Below are positions 21,493 through 33,149 of a stretch of 64,000 bases of DNA, in pieces. Each line of letters opens with the position of its first letter. Within the stretch, counting starts at the first letter, position 1. The stretch lies in NCBI RefSeq assembly GCF_937616625.2, contig NC_065577.1:24751501-24815500 (forward strand), read 5' to 3'. A program made the position numbers and the translations under genes. The notes under the pieces were generated by a model that had not been told where the DNA came from, did no database searches, and saw only the letters and a list, made by a program, of their open reading frames with translations. This DNA comes from Mercurialis annua (taxonomy: Eukaryota > Streptophyta > Magnoliopsida > Malpighiales > Euphorbiaceae).

Positions 21493-24387
21493 TGTAATAA
21501 CCTATTAAAATTTAAATTATTTTATCGTTTGAGTCCCGGTAATTTTTCGAGTCGTTTAAAGGTTTGAGTTATCTTTGATTAGTGTTAGGGTTATTGTTTG
21601 GGTTTGGTTTGACCTAGGGCCTTTTTCTTTCGGTTGGGCCTTTGATTGGCCCAACCGAAGTGTTTCATCACATGTCTCGAACGAGACCTATGTTTGGATT
21701 CAGGTCTCGTTCGAGACCTGAGCATTTTGTGGTGGTCTCGTTCGAGACGAGTGCAATTTTGCTGGTCTCGAACGAGACCAGCCTTTACGTGCATAGGCAC
21801 GAATCCTCCCTCCCACTCTAACCAAATTCTACCCTAGTTCTTATACATATATACCGTCTTCTAAACCCGAAAACTCTTCTCTACATATTCTTCAAACTCC
21901 AGCAATCTTTCTCCTCCAATTTGCTGTGAATTTCGTGTGCTATTCATCAATAAAAGATTGGTGTTCATCGGGTAAGTTTCTATCCTCAACTATTCTTTTT
22001 AGCTGAAAACGGCGTTTCCGTAAATTGATTCGTTCTCTCTCGTTATAGCGTTATTTCCAGTTTCGTTTTGTCTCGCTCGTAGTAGACTCAATCCTTAACA
22101 ATTCCAAAGTTTCAGATTCGGATTTGGTACGTTATCCTCTCCGTATTAGCTGTCGCCGTCTCACAGTTTGGTGTAAAATTCTGTTTTTATATTAAAATCG
22201 ACAGTTTGCTTTTTCAATCCGTTTGCAGCCGTTTGGAGATCGAATTTAAATCTGCTTTGTTCCCGTGGAAGTAGACTCACCCCTCTACAACTTTGCTTTT
22301 TAAAGTTTGCCAAACGGTATGTAGATTATTCCGTTTCAATCCGCGCTGTTTCACCGTTTTGTTTTGATATAAACTGTGAATGTTCACATGTGTTTCTGCC
22401 GAATCTTATAACCCTTCCAGGAATGAATTGTTGTTATAATTAGGTCCAAATATCACGTTTGAACCAAGCCGATTCATCTCTAATATCGCCGAGCTTGTTT
22501 CTCTCAAACGGTACGTCGGATCTCTTTCGTTCTTTGGTTGTACCGGAGTTGTTGCGGTTTGTTTGAGATTAGATGCTACCAATTAGTTATGATCTAGTTG
22601 TTCATGTTGAACTTGGAATTGTGGTTACTGTAAGTATTGTTCATGGTGTTTTAATAGTTACTAAGTTGAAATTGAAGCTTCTATGTGTGAGAAATGGTGT
22701 ATGGAGGGTTTGGAGTTTAAATTGGAGAAGATGGTATAATTGACAATAGGTTATGTAAATTGTGTGTTTGGCATAATTAGATCCTTATTGTTTTATAAAC
22801 TATTTAGTCCTTAAAGTGAAATGTTAACCTATGTAAGTGTTGCTTTAACTTAGGGATTTTAATTTAAATTTAGAAATTTTCTCGACAATATTATTTTTAA
22901 ATCTAAAATAATATTTGAATCAATTTAAAATTTATTTTATTATTATCATTATTATTTTAAATGGAATTGGATATTTATTATCAATTTATAAATTAATAAA
23001 TTTACGAATTATCGAGTGACACTTTATTTTTGGCTTAGTGTGCCAATGTGATTAAATTCATATTTTAGTTTTAAATTGTTTATTAAATTAATTGAGGTGT
23101 TTGCCGATAATCTTATTTACTTGAATTTCAAGCTATTGAGTTCATTTGGATATTTAATTAATATTTTTATTAAATATTAATTATAAACTGTGATTTATAA
23201 TTCTGGATTTTAGTTGGGTTGCCGACATGTGGATTTAGCTTGGTAGTTTTAAGAAACTCGGCTAACCCATTATTTGAGAAATGGATTTTATTTATTAATT
23301 AAATATTATTTAATTAATATTTTTGGATTGGATTTTAATATAAACTCAATAGGCTTGATTTATTTTCGGCATTATAATTTATTGGGAATTGTGTTTCTCT
23401 GTGTGATTTTATCTGGCTTATTAATTGTGCTAATTCTACGTGGTGTCTAGTATTCTTAGACTTAGGGGTTAGAGTGATTTTAACTTATGATTTATTTTTA
23501 GACTCTACGACTACTCGCGCTCCGGAGTCGAACCAGGGTTAGCTATTTGCCGAAGTCTCACGTGGATAAGCGAGCAGTGAGTTTGTAGTGATATTTACCG
23601 CTTTAGTAAGTACCGCGATTTATTTTAATATCATAAATGCTTTTGAATTGTTTTAAGCGATTATGGATCTGGATTGAAACGTGGTACTCGATAGGCTTGT
23701 ATCGAGGCTGTGTGCACCGGTAAGTACTCTGGGATTGGCAGACTAATGTCTTGCTTACGCTGGTATATGATGAGGATATGTTCCTTTCCACTCTGGGTTT
23801 ATCAGTATGTTATGTCATACTTACACAGGGATCATTTCAATATTATTTTCCATAATAATACTATGTTGGTATAAAATGTTTTGATTTAAGGGTTTTAAGC
23901 TTAATAAATATAAATAGTTTTGCGAACTCATCTCAGTATATCTGACCCGTTTTTTTTCCAAATTTTCCAGGTTTATGATTTGAAAGCTGGTCCACTCCGA
24001 TTCTTTTGATTCCTCAGAGATTTTATGTTATTTAAACTAGTTACTGTATTCGAACTCTTAGACCGTAGTAGAACTAGTTTATATATCACTTTGGTTATTG
24101 CGCATTGGGATTGTCGGTTTGCCTGATTGATTATTATTTGCATGTTTTACTCTATATTATTTTATTATTATAATAAAACATGATGTTGAATGTTTCAAAA
24201 ATTTAAGTTATTTATATTAGAACCGTAATATAAATTGCTAGACTTAGGTTGGAGTCTTGGTTGCCCCCGAGCAGTGTTTCTGCAGGTTAATGTGTTTGAT
24301 TGATTTCCGCGAGGCTTGCTACGGGTTTTGGTACGACCATACCCATACCCTAGCGCCAGTCACGATTCATGAAATTGGGTCGTGACA
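21493..24387 (+). repeat. Gypsy 3' LTR (2895 bp)
   Basis: It runs from TGTAATAACC after the polypurine tract to GGGTCGTGACA at 24387, then satellite array B starts immediately. It is clearly homologous to the other TGTAATA...GTCGTGACA LTRs here but diverged from them (roughly 80-85% to the solo LTR at 14979 over the last 150 bp, by eye). The matching 5' LTR is absent. The flank GTAAG at 24388-24392 would be the right target copy; no partner exists because the left part is lost. Confidence 0.85.
21674..21779 (+). promoter_or_regulatory. U3 cluster of TCTCG(AA/TT)CGAGA palindromes
   Basis: Four copies of the inverted repeat TCTCG-NN-CGAGA (NN is AA or TT) lie within about 105 bp, 60-170 bp upstream of a weak TATA-like TTATACATATATACC at 21841-21855. 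Arms are perfect in all four. The placement suggests an LTR enhancer; no binding factor can be named from sequence. Confidence 0.6.
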
Positions 24388-27300
24388 GTAAGGTTTGTAA
24401 ACTTTTATCTAAAATCCCTAAAAAGGTGAAACGTTTGGATTTTTTTCGTAACGTTTGTAAACGTTTGGCTTAAATCGCTAAAAAGGTGAAACGTTTGTAT
24501 TTGTTTCGAAACGTTTGTAACGTTTGGCTTAATTCGCGTAAAAGGTGAACGTTTGGATTTGTTTTATAATGTTTGTAAACATTTGGCTTAAATTCCTAAA
24601 AAGGTGAAACTCTTGGGTTTGTTTCGTAACTTTTGTAAACATATGACTTAAGTCACTAAATAGGTGCAACGTTTGGATTTGTTTCGTAAATTTTGTAAAC
24701 ATTTGGCTTAAATTACTCAAAAGGTGAAACATTTCGATTTGTTTTGTAACGTTTGTAAACGTTTGGCTTAAATCGGTAAATAGGGGAAACGTTTGGTTTT
24801 GTTTCATAAAGTTTGTAAACGTTTGGCTTAAATCGCTAAAAAGGGGAAACGTTTGGATTTGTTCCGTAACGTTTGTAAACGTTTGGCTTAAATCGCTAAA
24901 AAGGTAAAACGCATGGATTTGTTTTGTAACGTTTGTAAACATTTGGCTTAAATTGTAAAAAAGGGTTTCGTAACGTTTTAAACGTTTGGATTTGTTTCGT
25001 AATGTTTGTAAATGATTGGCTTAAATTGTTAAAATGGGGAAACATTTGGATTCGTTTTGTAACGTTTTGCTTAAATCACTAAAAAGGTGAAACGTTTGGA
25101 TTTGTTTCGTAACGTTTGGTAATCGCTAAAAGGTGAAACCTTTGGATTTGTTTCGTAATGTGTGTAAACTTTTGGCTAAAACGCTAAAACGGTGAAACGT
25201 TTGGATTTGTTTCGTACCGTTTGTAGACGTTTGGCTTAAATCGCTAAAAAGGTGAAACGCATGGATTTGTTTCATAACGTTTGAAAAAGTTTGGCTTAAA
25301 TTGCTAAAAAGGCGAAAGATTTGGTTTTGTTTCGTAACAATTGTAAACGTTTGGCTTATATCGCTAAAATGGGTAAACGTTTGGATTTATTTCGTACCGT
25401 TTGTAAACGTTTGGCTTAAATCACTATAAAGTTAAAATGTTTGGATTTGTTCTGTAACGTTTGTAAACGTTTGGCTTAAATCGCTTAAAAGGTGTAACAT
25501 TTGGATTTGTTTCGTAACGTTTATAAACGTTTGGCTTAAATCATTAAAATGCAGAAACGTTTGGATTTTTTTCGTAATGTTTGTAAACGTTTGGCTTAAA
25601 TCAATAAAATGGGGAAACGTTTGGTTTTGTTTCATAACCTTGGTAAACGTTTGGCTTAAATTGGTAAAAAAGTGAAACGTTTGGATTTGTTTCGTAACGT
25701 TTGCAAATGTTTGGCTTAAATTGTTAAAAGGTGAAACGGTTGGTTTTGTTTCGTAACGTTTGCACACGTTTGGCTTAAATTGCTAAAAAGGTGAAATTCG
25801 AGGATTTTTTCGTAACGTTTGTTAACGTTTTGCTTTGTTTCGTAACGTTTGTAAACGTTTGGCTTAAATTGCTAAATATATAAAACGTTTGGATTCGTAA
25901 CGTTTTAAACGTTTAAGTTTTGTTTTCTAACGTTTGAAAAACATTGTCTTAAATCGCTAAAAAGGTGAAACGTTTGGTTTTGTTTCGTAACATTTGTAAA
26001 CATTTGGCTTAAATCGCTAAAATGTGAAATGTTTGGATTTGTTTCATAATATTTTAAACGTTTGGCTTAAATCGCTAAAAATGTGAAACGTTTGGATTTG
26101 TTTCGTACCGTTTGTAAACGTTTCGCATAAATCACTAAAAAGGTTATACGTTTGAATTTGTTCGGTAACATTTGTAAACGTTTGTCTTAAATCGCTAAAA
26201 AGGTGAAACGTTTGGTTTTGTTTCATAACCTTTGTAAACGTTTGGCTTAAATCGCATAAAAAGGTGAAATGTTTGGATTTGTTTCGTAACATTTGTAAAC
26301 GTTGGTGTTTCGTAACGTTTGTAAACATTTGGCTTGAATCGCTAAAAAGCTGAAACTCTTGGATTTGTTTCGTAACGTTCGTAAACGTTTTCCTTAATTG
26401 CTAAAAAGATGAAACGTTTGGATTTGTTTCGTAACGTTTCTAAACGTTTGGCTTAAATCGCTTAAAAGGGGAAACGTTTGGATTTGTTTCGTAACGTTAC
26501 TAAACGTTTGGCTAACATCGGTAAAAAGGTGAAACATTTGATTTTGTTTCGTAATGTTTGTAAACGTTTAGCTTAAATTGCTAAAAAGGTGAAACGTTTG
26601 GATTTGTTTCGTAACATTTGTAAACGTTTGGCTTAAATCGCTAAAATGGGGAAACATTTGGATTTGTTGCGTACCGTTTGTAATAGTTTGACTTAAATCG
26701 CTATAGAGGTTAAACGTTTGGATTTGTTCCGTAACGTTTGTAAACGTTTTGCTTAAATTGCTAAAAAGGTGAAACGTTTGGTTTTGTTTCATAACCATTG
26801 TAAACATTTGCTTAAAAGGTGAAATGTTTGGATATGTTTCGTAACGTTTATAAACGTTTGGCTTAAATCGCTAAAATGGGGAAACGTTTGGATTGGTTTC
26901 GTAGCGTTTGTAGACTTTTGGCTTAAATCGCTAAAATGGGAAAACGTTTGGTTTTGTTTCATAACCATGGTAAACGTTTGGCTTAAATTACTTAAAATGT
27001 GAAACGTTTGGATTTGTTTCGTAATGTTTGTAAACGCTTGGCTTAAATTACTAAAAAGGTAAAACGTTTGGCTTTGTTTCGTAAAGTTTGTAAACGTTTA
27101 GTTTAAATTTCTAAAAAGGTGAAACACTTGGATTGTTTCGTAACGTTTGTAAACGTTTGGCTTTGTTTCGTAACGTTTGTAAACGTTTGGCTTAAACCGC
27201 TAAATATGTGAAACGTTTGGATTTGTTTTGTAACATTTTCTACGTTTGGTTTTGTTTTGTGACGTTTGTAAAACTTTGACTTAAATCGCTAAAAACAGGA

Positions 27301-27588
27301 AACATTTGGTTTTGTTTCATAACCATTGTATACGTTTTGCCTAAATCGCTTGAATGGTGAAACGTTTGGATTTGTTTCGTAACGTTTATAAACATTTGGC
27401 TTAAATCGCTAAAATGGGGAAACGTTTGGTTTTGTTTCATAACCTTGGTAAACGTTTTGCTTAAATTGCTAAAAAAATGAAACGTTTGGATTTGTTTCGT
27501 AATGTTTGTAAATGTTTGGCTTAAATTGCTGAAAAAGTGAAACGTTGGTTTTGTTTCGTAACGTTTGTAAACGTTTGGCTTATATTGC
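24388..27588 (-). repeat. Satellite array B, 60-bp unit, minus orientation
   Basis: Same 60-bp monomer as array A in reverse complement (GTTTGTAAACGTTTGGCTTA, AATCGCTAAAAAGGTGAAAC and so on). It is bounded left by the gypsy LTR and right by the Athila LTR. Phase and the near-identical 5-bp flanks ATTGC (27584-27588) and ACTGC (56752-56756) show it continues as array C beyond the Athila insertion. Confidence 0.95.
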
Positions 27589-27813
27589 TGATAGGAGTAG
27601 AAATTCTCCTATTTCCTAGGTACTTTCAGGTCTTTTTATGGCATATTTAACGTCAAAATCATGTTAGTTTTGGTTCTTATTGTTATGTCTAAGCATCTCA
27701 GGTACATACATGTAAATGGATGGTTTTTGAGCTTATTGGAGCGATTTTTGACTTACGAGAGAGCCGGGAAGCGTTTGGAGCAAGAATCATAGATTTTTGT
27801 CATAAATCATGTG

Positions 27814-28012
27814 GTGCACGTCGTGCACCTTTAGTGCACGTTGAGAGCACTTCAGAGAAGGATTCCAGAACTTTTGCAAGAAGGATGCACGTCGTTGTTA
27901 CGACGTGCCTTAAAAAATTGGAACCGGACGACGTGCGGTTTGACAGTGCACGTCGTGCGGGTTTGTAATGTAGGAGGGCACAACGTGCCCTGGCCCTTGC
28001 ATGACGTGCCCT
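27814..28012 (+). promoter_or_regulatory. Athila U3 cluster of GCACGTCGTGC / CGACGTGC motifs
   Basis: Within 200 bp are several copies of a near-palindromic ACGT-core motif, including GTGCACGTCGTGCAC (7-bp arms, one central base) at 27814-27828 and CGACGTGC or ACGTGCCC variants after it. The cluster lies about 105-305 bp upstream of the TATA box. It recurs in the 3' LTR (55585-55783) and in the internal region at 34887-35000. ACGTG is the core of G-box/ABRE-type sites. Confidence 0.6.
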
Positions 28013-28116
28013 CTTCGAATTCTGCCCAATGAAAAGACGTTTTGGCCCCTGATTTGACAAGTAAAGACGCGGGTACTTTGGAAATTTCATAGAGCTCGAA
28101 GATTACAAAGGGAACT

Positions 28117-28128
28117 AGTATAAATACC
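28117..28128 (+). promoter_or_regulatory. Athila LTR TATA box
   Basis: AGTATAAATACC is conserved in both LTRs (the other copy is at about 55889-55900). Transcription should start about 30 bp downstream. Confidence 0.7.
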
Positions 28129-29042
28129 ATTCTAAAACATTGTATTAGGGTTCGCGACTTTATGTTTTGAGATTAGACAATAGATTATTACAATTTTAGT
28201 TTTCGTTCTTCATTATTATCGCTGGAGTTTCATATTCATTATTAGTTTACTTCGAAAAAAAGTACGATTGATATCAATTTCATATTCAGTATTTTATTTA
28301 ATCGCAGAATGAATTCTTTACTTATTGTTTTTAGTTATTCCATTATTATGTCTAGCTAAACCCTTCATTCGGGATTATTAATCAAAATTATGACTGTTTA
28401 ACTGAATTGGATTTATGAGTTTTTATTCTTGATGGGTTTTAATTATTGTGCTTAAGACTTAGCCTAAATTGATCACTTAGTCTATGCCATATGTTTTAGT
28501 TTTAGCTCGAGAGAGTAAAATTAGAATAGAACAATATAATTAAGAACACAAGAGTTGATTGTGCGAGATTGAATTAACGAGTGCATGTTCTTTGAATTTG
28601 CTTAACAATCATTTAATTGATTTATACATAGGCTAATCATTGTGTGAGACTGAATAATTAACCTAGTATTAGTTAGTTTAATCCTTTTTCCTGTAATTGT
28701 TGGAGAGAGAATTTTAGGTGCTTTAGATTAGTTCGAACCTCATCAGAACAATACAATCCATAATCCGAATCAAGTAACTAGCATAACAAAGATTAATAAT
28801 CTCTGCTTTTTTCATTATTGTTAAAACATCATTTGAATTACAGCTTTAGTTTATTTAACTTACTATTATTAAATTCTGTCTTTTATATTACACAATAAAT
28901 CAAATTTTATTTTTGGCTATCCAACTCCAGTCTTTTAACTGGTTGTATTTAGAAGCTTTCTCTGTGGGTACGATATCCGGACTTCACAGTCTGTATTACA
29001 AGTTGGCATACGTACACTTGCGTATTTTTACCAACAAGTTTT

Positions 29043-29060
29043 TGGCGCTGTTGCCGGGGA
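29043..29060 (+). other. Athila primer binding site, tRNA-Asp
   Basis: TGGCGCTGTTGCCGGGGA lies six bases after the LTR. It matches the complement of the plant tRNA-Asp(GUC) 3' end (TGGCGCCGTTGCCGGGGA) with one mismatch. This primer is characteristic of Athila elements. Confidence 0.92.
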
Positions 29061-29177
29061 AGGCATTTCTTTAACAACCAAGTTAGGATTGCTTGGCTTG
29101 TTATAGTCTTTATTTTTTTCTTGTTTTACGCGTGTGGTTTGTTGATTGTGTTGTTTCAGGTATTCTTATCATAGTGT

Positions 29178-30801
29178 ATGCATAATACGCGATGGAAAGG
29201 ACTACCGCTAGAATCTTTTCAGCAAGATCTCACTACCTTTGAGCGCAGTGTCAAAAAATCAACACACTCACCTCAAAGGAACATCAATATGGCTAACGAA
29301 GATAAAGTTCCTCCAGGACTCAACAATGTGGTGGATAACAGAGTGATCCCTAAGGGTCAAATCAGCAGAATAATGATGGGCAGAGAGCACCAACTTTGAT
29401 GGAGTTCTTTCAGGCAAATGTGGGCAACACTACTCACGGCTACTTTGCTCATCCTGTGTGAACACCTCACTATGAAATCAGACGAGTTTCATTCAGCTGT
29501 TAGAGGCTCGTTGTCAGTTCTATAGTCTGCCTACAAAAGACTCGAATGCACATCTTGCAAACTTGTTGGAGGTGTGTAGTACATTCAAGATCAGTAACAT
29601 GACTGATGATGAGGTATGGTTGCGCCTGTTCCAATTTTCTCTAAGGGATAAGGCGAAACAATGGATCCATGCTCTACCTAGAGCAAGCGTGAACACTTGG
29701 TCAGACTTGGCAAAAGCTTTCATGAGCAAGTATTTCTCCATGGCAAAGACTGCAAAGTTGACAAGGGATATTATGCTTTATCAGCAACACGATGGAGAAT
29801 CAATACATGAAGCGTGGGAGCGATACAAGGAGATGCAGAGAAAAGTTCTTCATCATCACATCACCAAGAAAAATCTGATCCAAAACTTCTACAATGGGTC
29901 AACTGAGTTGGGCAGAAGTGCAATAGATGTAGTTGCAGGAGGGTCGCTAATGAGGAAGACAACTGATGAAGCATTAGCTTTATTAGATGAGATGGCCATG
30001 AATGGGTGTACTTGGACAAATGAAAGGGCAAAAGTACCTGCGCAGAAAGGAATAATGGCATTCACTGCTGATCCGGCTATGTAGAGTCTGAAAGCGAAAA
30101 ATGCTGCATTGCAAGCTCAGGTTGATATTCATATGAGGCAAACTACAGGGATGAATATGGGCAATGTTGCTGCAATTCAAAGTAGCTGTGAAGTATATGG
30201 AGATCCTACCCATGTGTCAAGTGACTGCTATGTGATGGGACAGGCTTTCAATGAGCAGGTCAATTTTGTGGGAGGACAGAGACAGGGCAATGATCCATAC
30301 GCTGCTACTTACAAACCAGGATGGAGGAATCACCCGAATTTCTCATGGAAGGATAATGGGGGTAATGCCAACAATCAGGCAGGTCCAAGTTTTCAAGGAG
30401 GACAGAGGCCACAACAGAATCAGGACAACTACCAGAATCATGGGAACTTCTAGAACCAGGGGAATCTCCAACATCAAAATGTTAGGCCACATCATCCACC
30501 TGGCTTTTAGCAGAGAGAGCAGGGCGAATCTCTCCATAGAAAGTTTGACAAGATGATGGAGATGATGATGAAGAAGGATGCTGAGACGGAGCAGACATTT
30601 AAAAATCATGCTGCCACCATCCACAATCTTGAGGTACATAATCCGCAGATGGTTAAAGCACTGCAGAGCAGAAATCAAGGGGGTTTACCATCCACTACTG
30701 AGGAAAACCCCAGAGGTCACCTCAAGGCTATTGAGTTGAGAAGTGGGAAAGCACTGGATGATTCATATGCAGGACGTGCTACAGTTGAGGCGGAAAAGTA
30801 A
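29178..30801 (+). pseudogene. Athila gag, interrupted
   Basis: Capsid protein of the virus-like particle. An in-frame pair of start codons (29178, 29289) opens the N-terminus; a frameshift near 29395 moves to the frame that continues to protease. The capsid core (29563-30084) has EVWLRLFQFSLRDKAKQW, HALPRASVNTWSDLAKAF, ESIHEAWERYKEM and SLMRKTTDEALALLDEMA, typical of Athila gag. The zinc knuckle near 30188-30230 reads CEVYGDPTHVSSDC: the second Cys of C-x2-C is Tyr, a G-to-A change that would abolish metal binding. TAG stops at 30082, 30451 and 30508 and a TAA at 30799 interrupt one continuous frame. All fit CAG/CAA with C to T. Confidence 0.9.
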
Positions 30802-30861
30802 CAATGTGAGGGTGGCGAGCCTGAAAAGGTAGTTGATAAACCACCTCCACCACCTCCTTTT

Positions 30862-31818
30862 GTGCCAAAGGTGCCATTCCAACACAGAGTGAAGAAGCCG
30901 CAAGACACTTGCAAGTTTCACAAACTTCTTGAAACTTTCAAGAAGCTGCAGATAAACATCAGTCTGGCAAATGCATTGAGAGAGATGTCGCACTATGCAA
31001 AATTTCTCAAGGAGATCATCACCAACAAGCAGAGTTGGGATGCAGAGGGACCAGTAACAATGACAGAAAAGTGCAGCTCAATCATATTGAGTAACCTACC
31101 GACCAAGCTTAAGGATCTAGGGAGTTTCACTATCCCTTGCAATATCGGTAACATGCAATCTGTTAATTGCCTTTGCGATTTAGGTGCCAGTATTAATTTG
31201 ATGCCCTTATCCCTTTTTTGTAGTATGTTTGGTGATCGACAGGTACAGTCTACACTAATGATGCTGCAGCTAGCGGATCACTCTCTGAAGAAGCCACATG
31301 GGATTGTGGAAGATGTCTTAGTTAAAGTCAACAAATTCATATTCCCCGTGGATTTTGTTGTCCTTGACTATGCTGCAGACAAGGAGTGCCCGATGATATT
31401 GGGGCGACCATTCATGTACTCTGGGAGAGCACTTATTGATGTTCACGATGGCAAGCTGACTTTGAGGATTGGGGATGAAAGCGTCGAGTTTGACATGAGA
31501 AAAATCACACGCCATCCCAATTCAGGAGGAGAATGTATGCGGGTAGACATGATGGATGAGTTAGTGGAAGAGAAACTAGCAGAAAACAAAGCCATCATGC
31601 CTTCTATGCCGAGTAAAGAGGAAGAAGCTGAAGAGGAGGAGTACATAGAGGAACCAGTCCTTGAACCGGTGTTAAAAAGCAAGCACATTACTCCTTCCTC
31701 TTCCGAGAAGCCACCAAAAGTGGAACTCAAGATCTTGCCTGCACATTTGCGATATGCCTTCTTGGGAGCTGATAGCACTTTACCAATTATCATCAGCAAC
31801 AAGCTCACCAAGAACTAG
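30862..31818 (+). pseudogene. Athila retropepsin-type protease region
   Basis: Continues in the gag frame after the TAA at 30799. A Pro-rich linker (PPPPPPFVPKVPF, just upstream and into the start) precedes FCKLLE-like helices and then the protease core CLCDLGASINLMPLSLF (D-L-G-A-S replaces the usual D-T/S-G). CPMILGRPFMYSGRALIDV is the second conserved block. The C-terminal part is acidic (EEEAEEEEYIEEP). The piece is open for 318 codons. A one-base frameshift near 31812 separates it from RT. Expected role: cleavage of the gag-pol polyprotein. Confidence 0.88.
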
Positions 31819-33140
31819 AGCAGAGGGTCATTGATGTAGTCAAGGGACGTATCTTGGCTATTGGGTGGCCGATTTCAGACATCAGAGGGATCAGCCCTTC
31901 AGTAGTGATGCATCAGATTCATTTAGAGGATGAGTCTAAGGCATATGCGCAGAGACAGAGACGGCTGAACCCAAATATGAAGGAAGTGGTTAACAAGAAG
32001 ATTGTGAAGCTACTTGATGTGGGCATAATCTATCCCATTTCAGATAGTTCATGGGTGAGCCCAATTCAGTGTGTTCCTAAGAAAGGCGGGATGACAGTCG
32101 TAGAGAACGACAAGGGGGAGCAGATTTCTACTCGCACAGTTACTAGGTGGCGAGTGTGCATTGACTACAGGAAGTTGAACGCCGAAACTAGGAAGGATCA
32201 CTTCCCACTTCCTTTTATAGATCAGATGCTAGAGCGGGTGGCAGGACATGCTTTTTACTGTTTTCTGGATGGTTACTCTGGGTATAATCAGATCATTATC
32301 TTCCTAGAGGACCAAGAGAAGACCACCTTTACTTGTCCATATGGCACTATTGCCTATCGCCGCATGTCGTTTGGTCTTTGCAATACGCTTGCTACGTTTC
32401 AGAGGTGCATGACTTCGATCTTCAATGATATGATTGAAGACATCATGGAAGTGTTCATGGATGAGTTTTCAGTCTTCGGGGACTCCTTCGAGTGTTTTCT
32501 TCGAAAATTAGACCGAGTCCTGCAGAGATGCGAAGAGACGAATCTAGTGCTGAACTGGGAAAAATGCCACTTCATGGTGGAAGAGGGCATTGTTTTGGGG
32601 CACAAGATATCCAGAGAGGGCATCGAGGTTGACAGGGCAAATATAGAGGTGATCAAGAAGCTTCCACTTCCAATCACAGTGAAGGGAGTCTGTGCCTCTC
32701 TCGGGCACGCAGGTTTTTATCGCAGGTTCATGAAGGACTTTTCTTCGATAGCGCGTTCTTTGACTACTTTACTTGTCAAGGACGCGCCTTTTTTGCTTAC
32801 TGATGCCTGTTTAGCTTCTTTTCTCAGGTTAAAGGAAGCATTGGTCACTGCCCTAGTCAAATCTAGTCCGGATTGGGATCTGCCCTTTGAGATCATGTAC
32901 GATGCAAGCGATCAGGCTTTGGGAAGCATTCTAGGGCAGATGAAGGATAAGAAGCTTCATGTCATCTACTATACTAATCGCACACTAGCAGGAGCTCAGA
33001 TGAACTACACTACCACAGAGAAGGAAATGCTAGCTGTAGTGTTCTAACTGGACAAATTTAGGTAGTATCTACTTGGCTCGAAGGTTATCATCTACACTGA
33101 TCATGCTACACTGTGATACCTTTTTGCCAAGCAAGATGCT
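31819..33140 (+). pseudogene. Athila reverse transcriptase and RNase H
   Basis: The RT frame reads from about 31819; the longest open piece is 31854-33047 (397 codons). Motifs in order: SWVSPIQCVPKKGGMT, WRVCIDYRKLNAETRKDHFP, FLDGYSGYNQI (first catalytic Asp), YRRMSFGLCN, VFMDEFSVFG and LGHKISREGIEVD. The catalytic box should be M-D-D; here it is M-D-E, so one metal-binding Asp is replaced. RNase H follows with MYDASDQALG, TEKEMLAV and IIYTDHATL. Stops at 33045 (TAA), 33063 (TAG) and 33115 (TGA) break RNase H; the latter two fit single C-to-T changes. Confidence 0.92.
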
Positions 33141-33149
33141 AAGCCTAGA

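Larger units (their letters stand above)
27589..29036 (+). repeat. Athila 5' LTR (1448 bp)
   Basis: Runs from TGATAGGAGTAG to CCAACA and is followed by the primer site. It contains the GCACGACGTGC-type cluster and a TATA box. Reading frames seen inside are not conserved as proteins between the two LTR copies and are not genes. Confidence 0.92.

Noticed and set aside
14979..24387. One large element with terminal inverted repeats (TGTCACGACCC ... GGGTCGTGACA)
   Set aside because: The ends are two LTRs of the same family in opposite orientation, about 80-85% alike. The left one has its own TSD (ATAAT) as a solo LTR, and the flanks of the whole block (ATAAT, GTAAG) do not match.
24529..27440. 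Minus-strand frames of up to 137 codons in satellite array B
   Set aside because: Same satellite artefact on the other strand.
27720..28130. Overlapping frames in the Athila LTR
   Set aside because: They overlap on both strands over the regulatory cluster and TATA region and change between the two LTRs.
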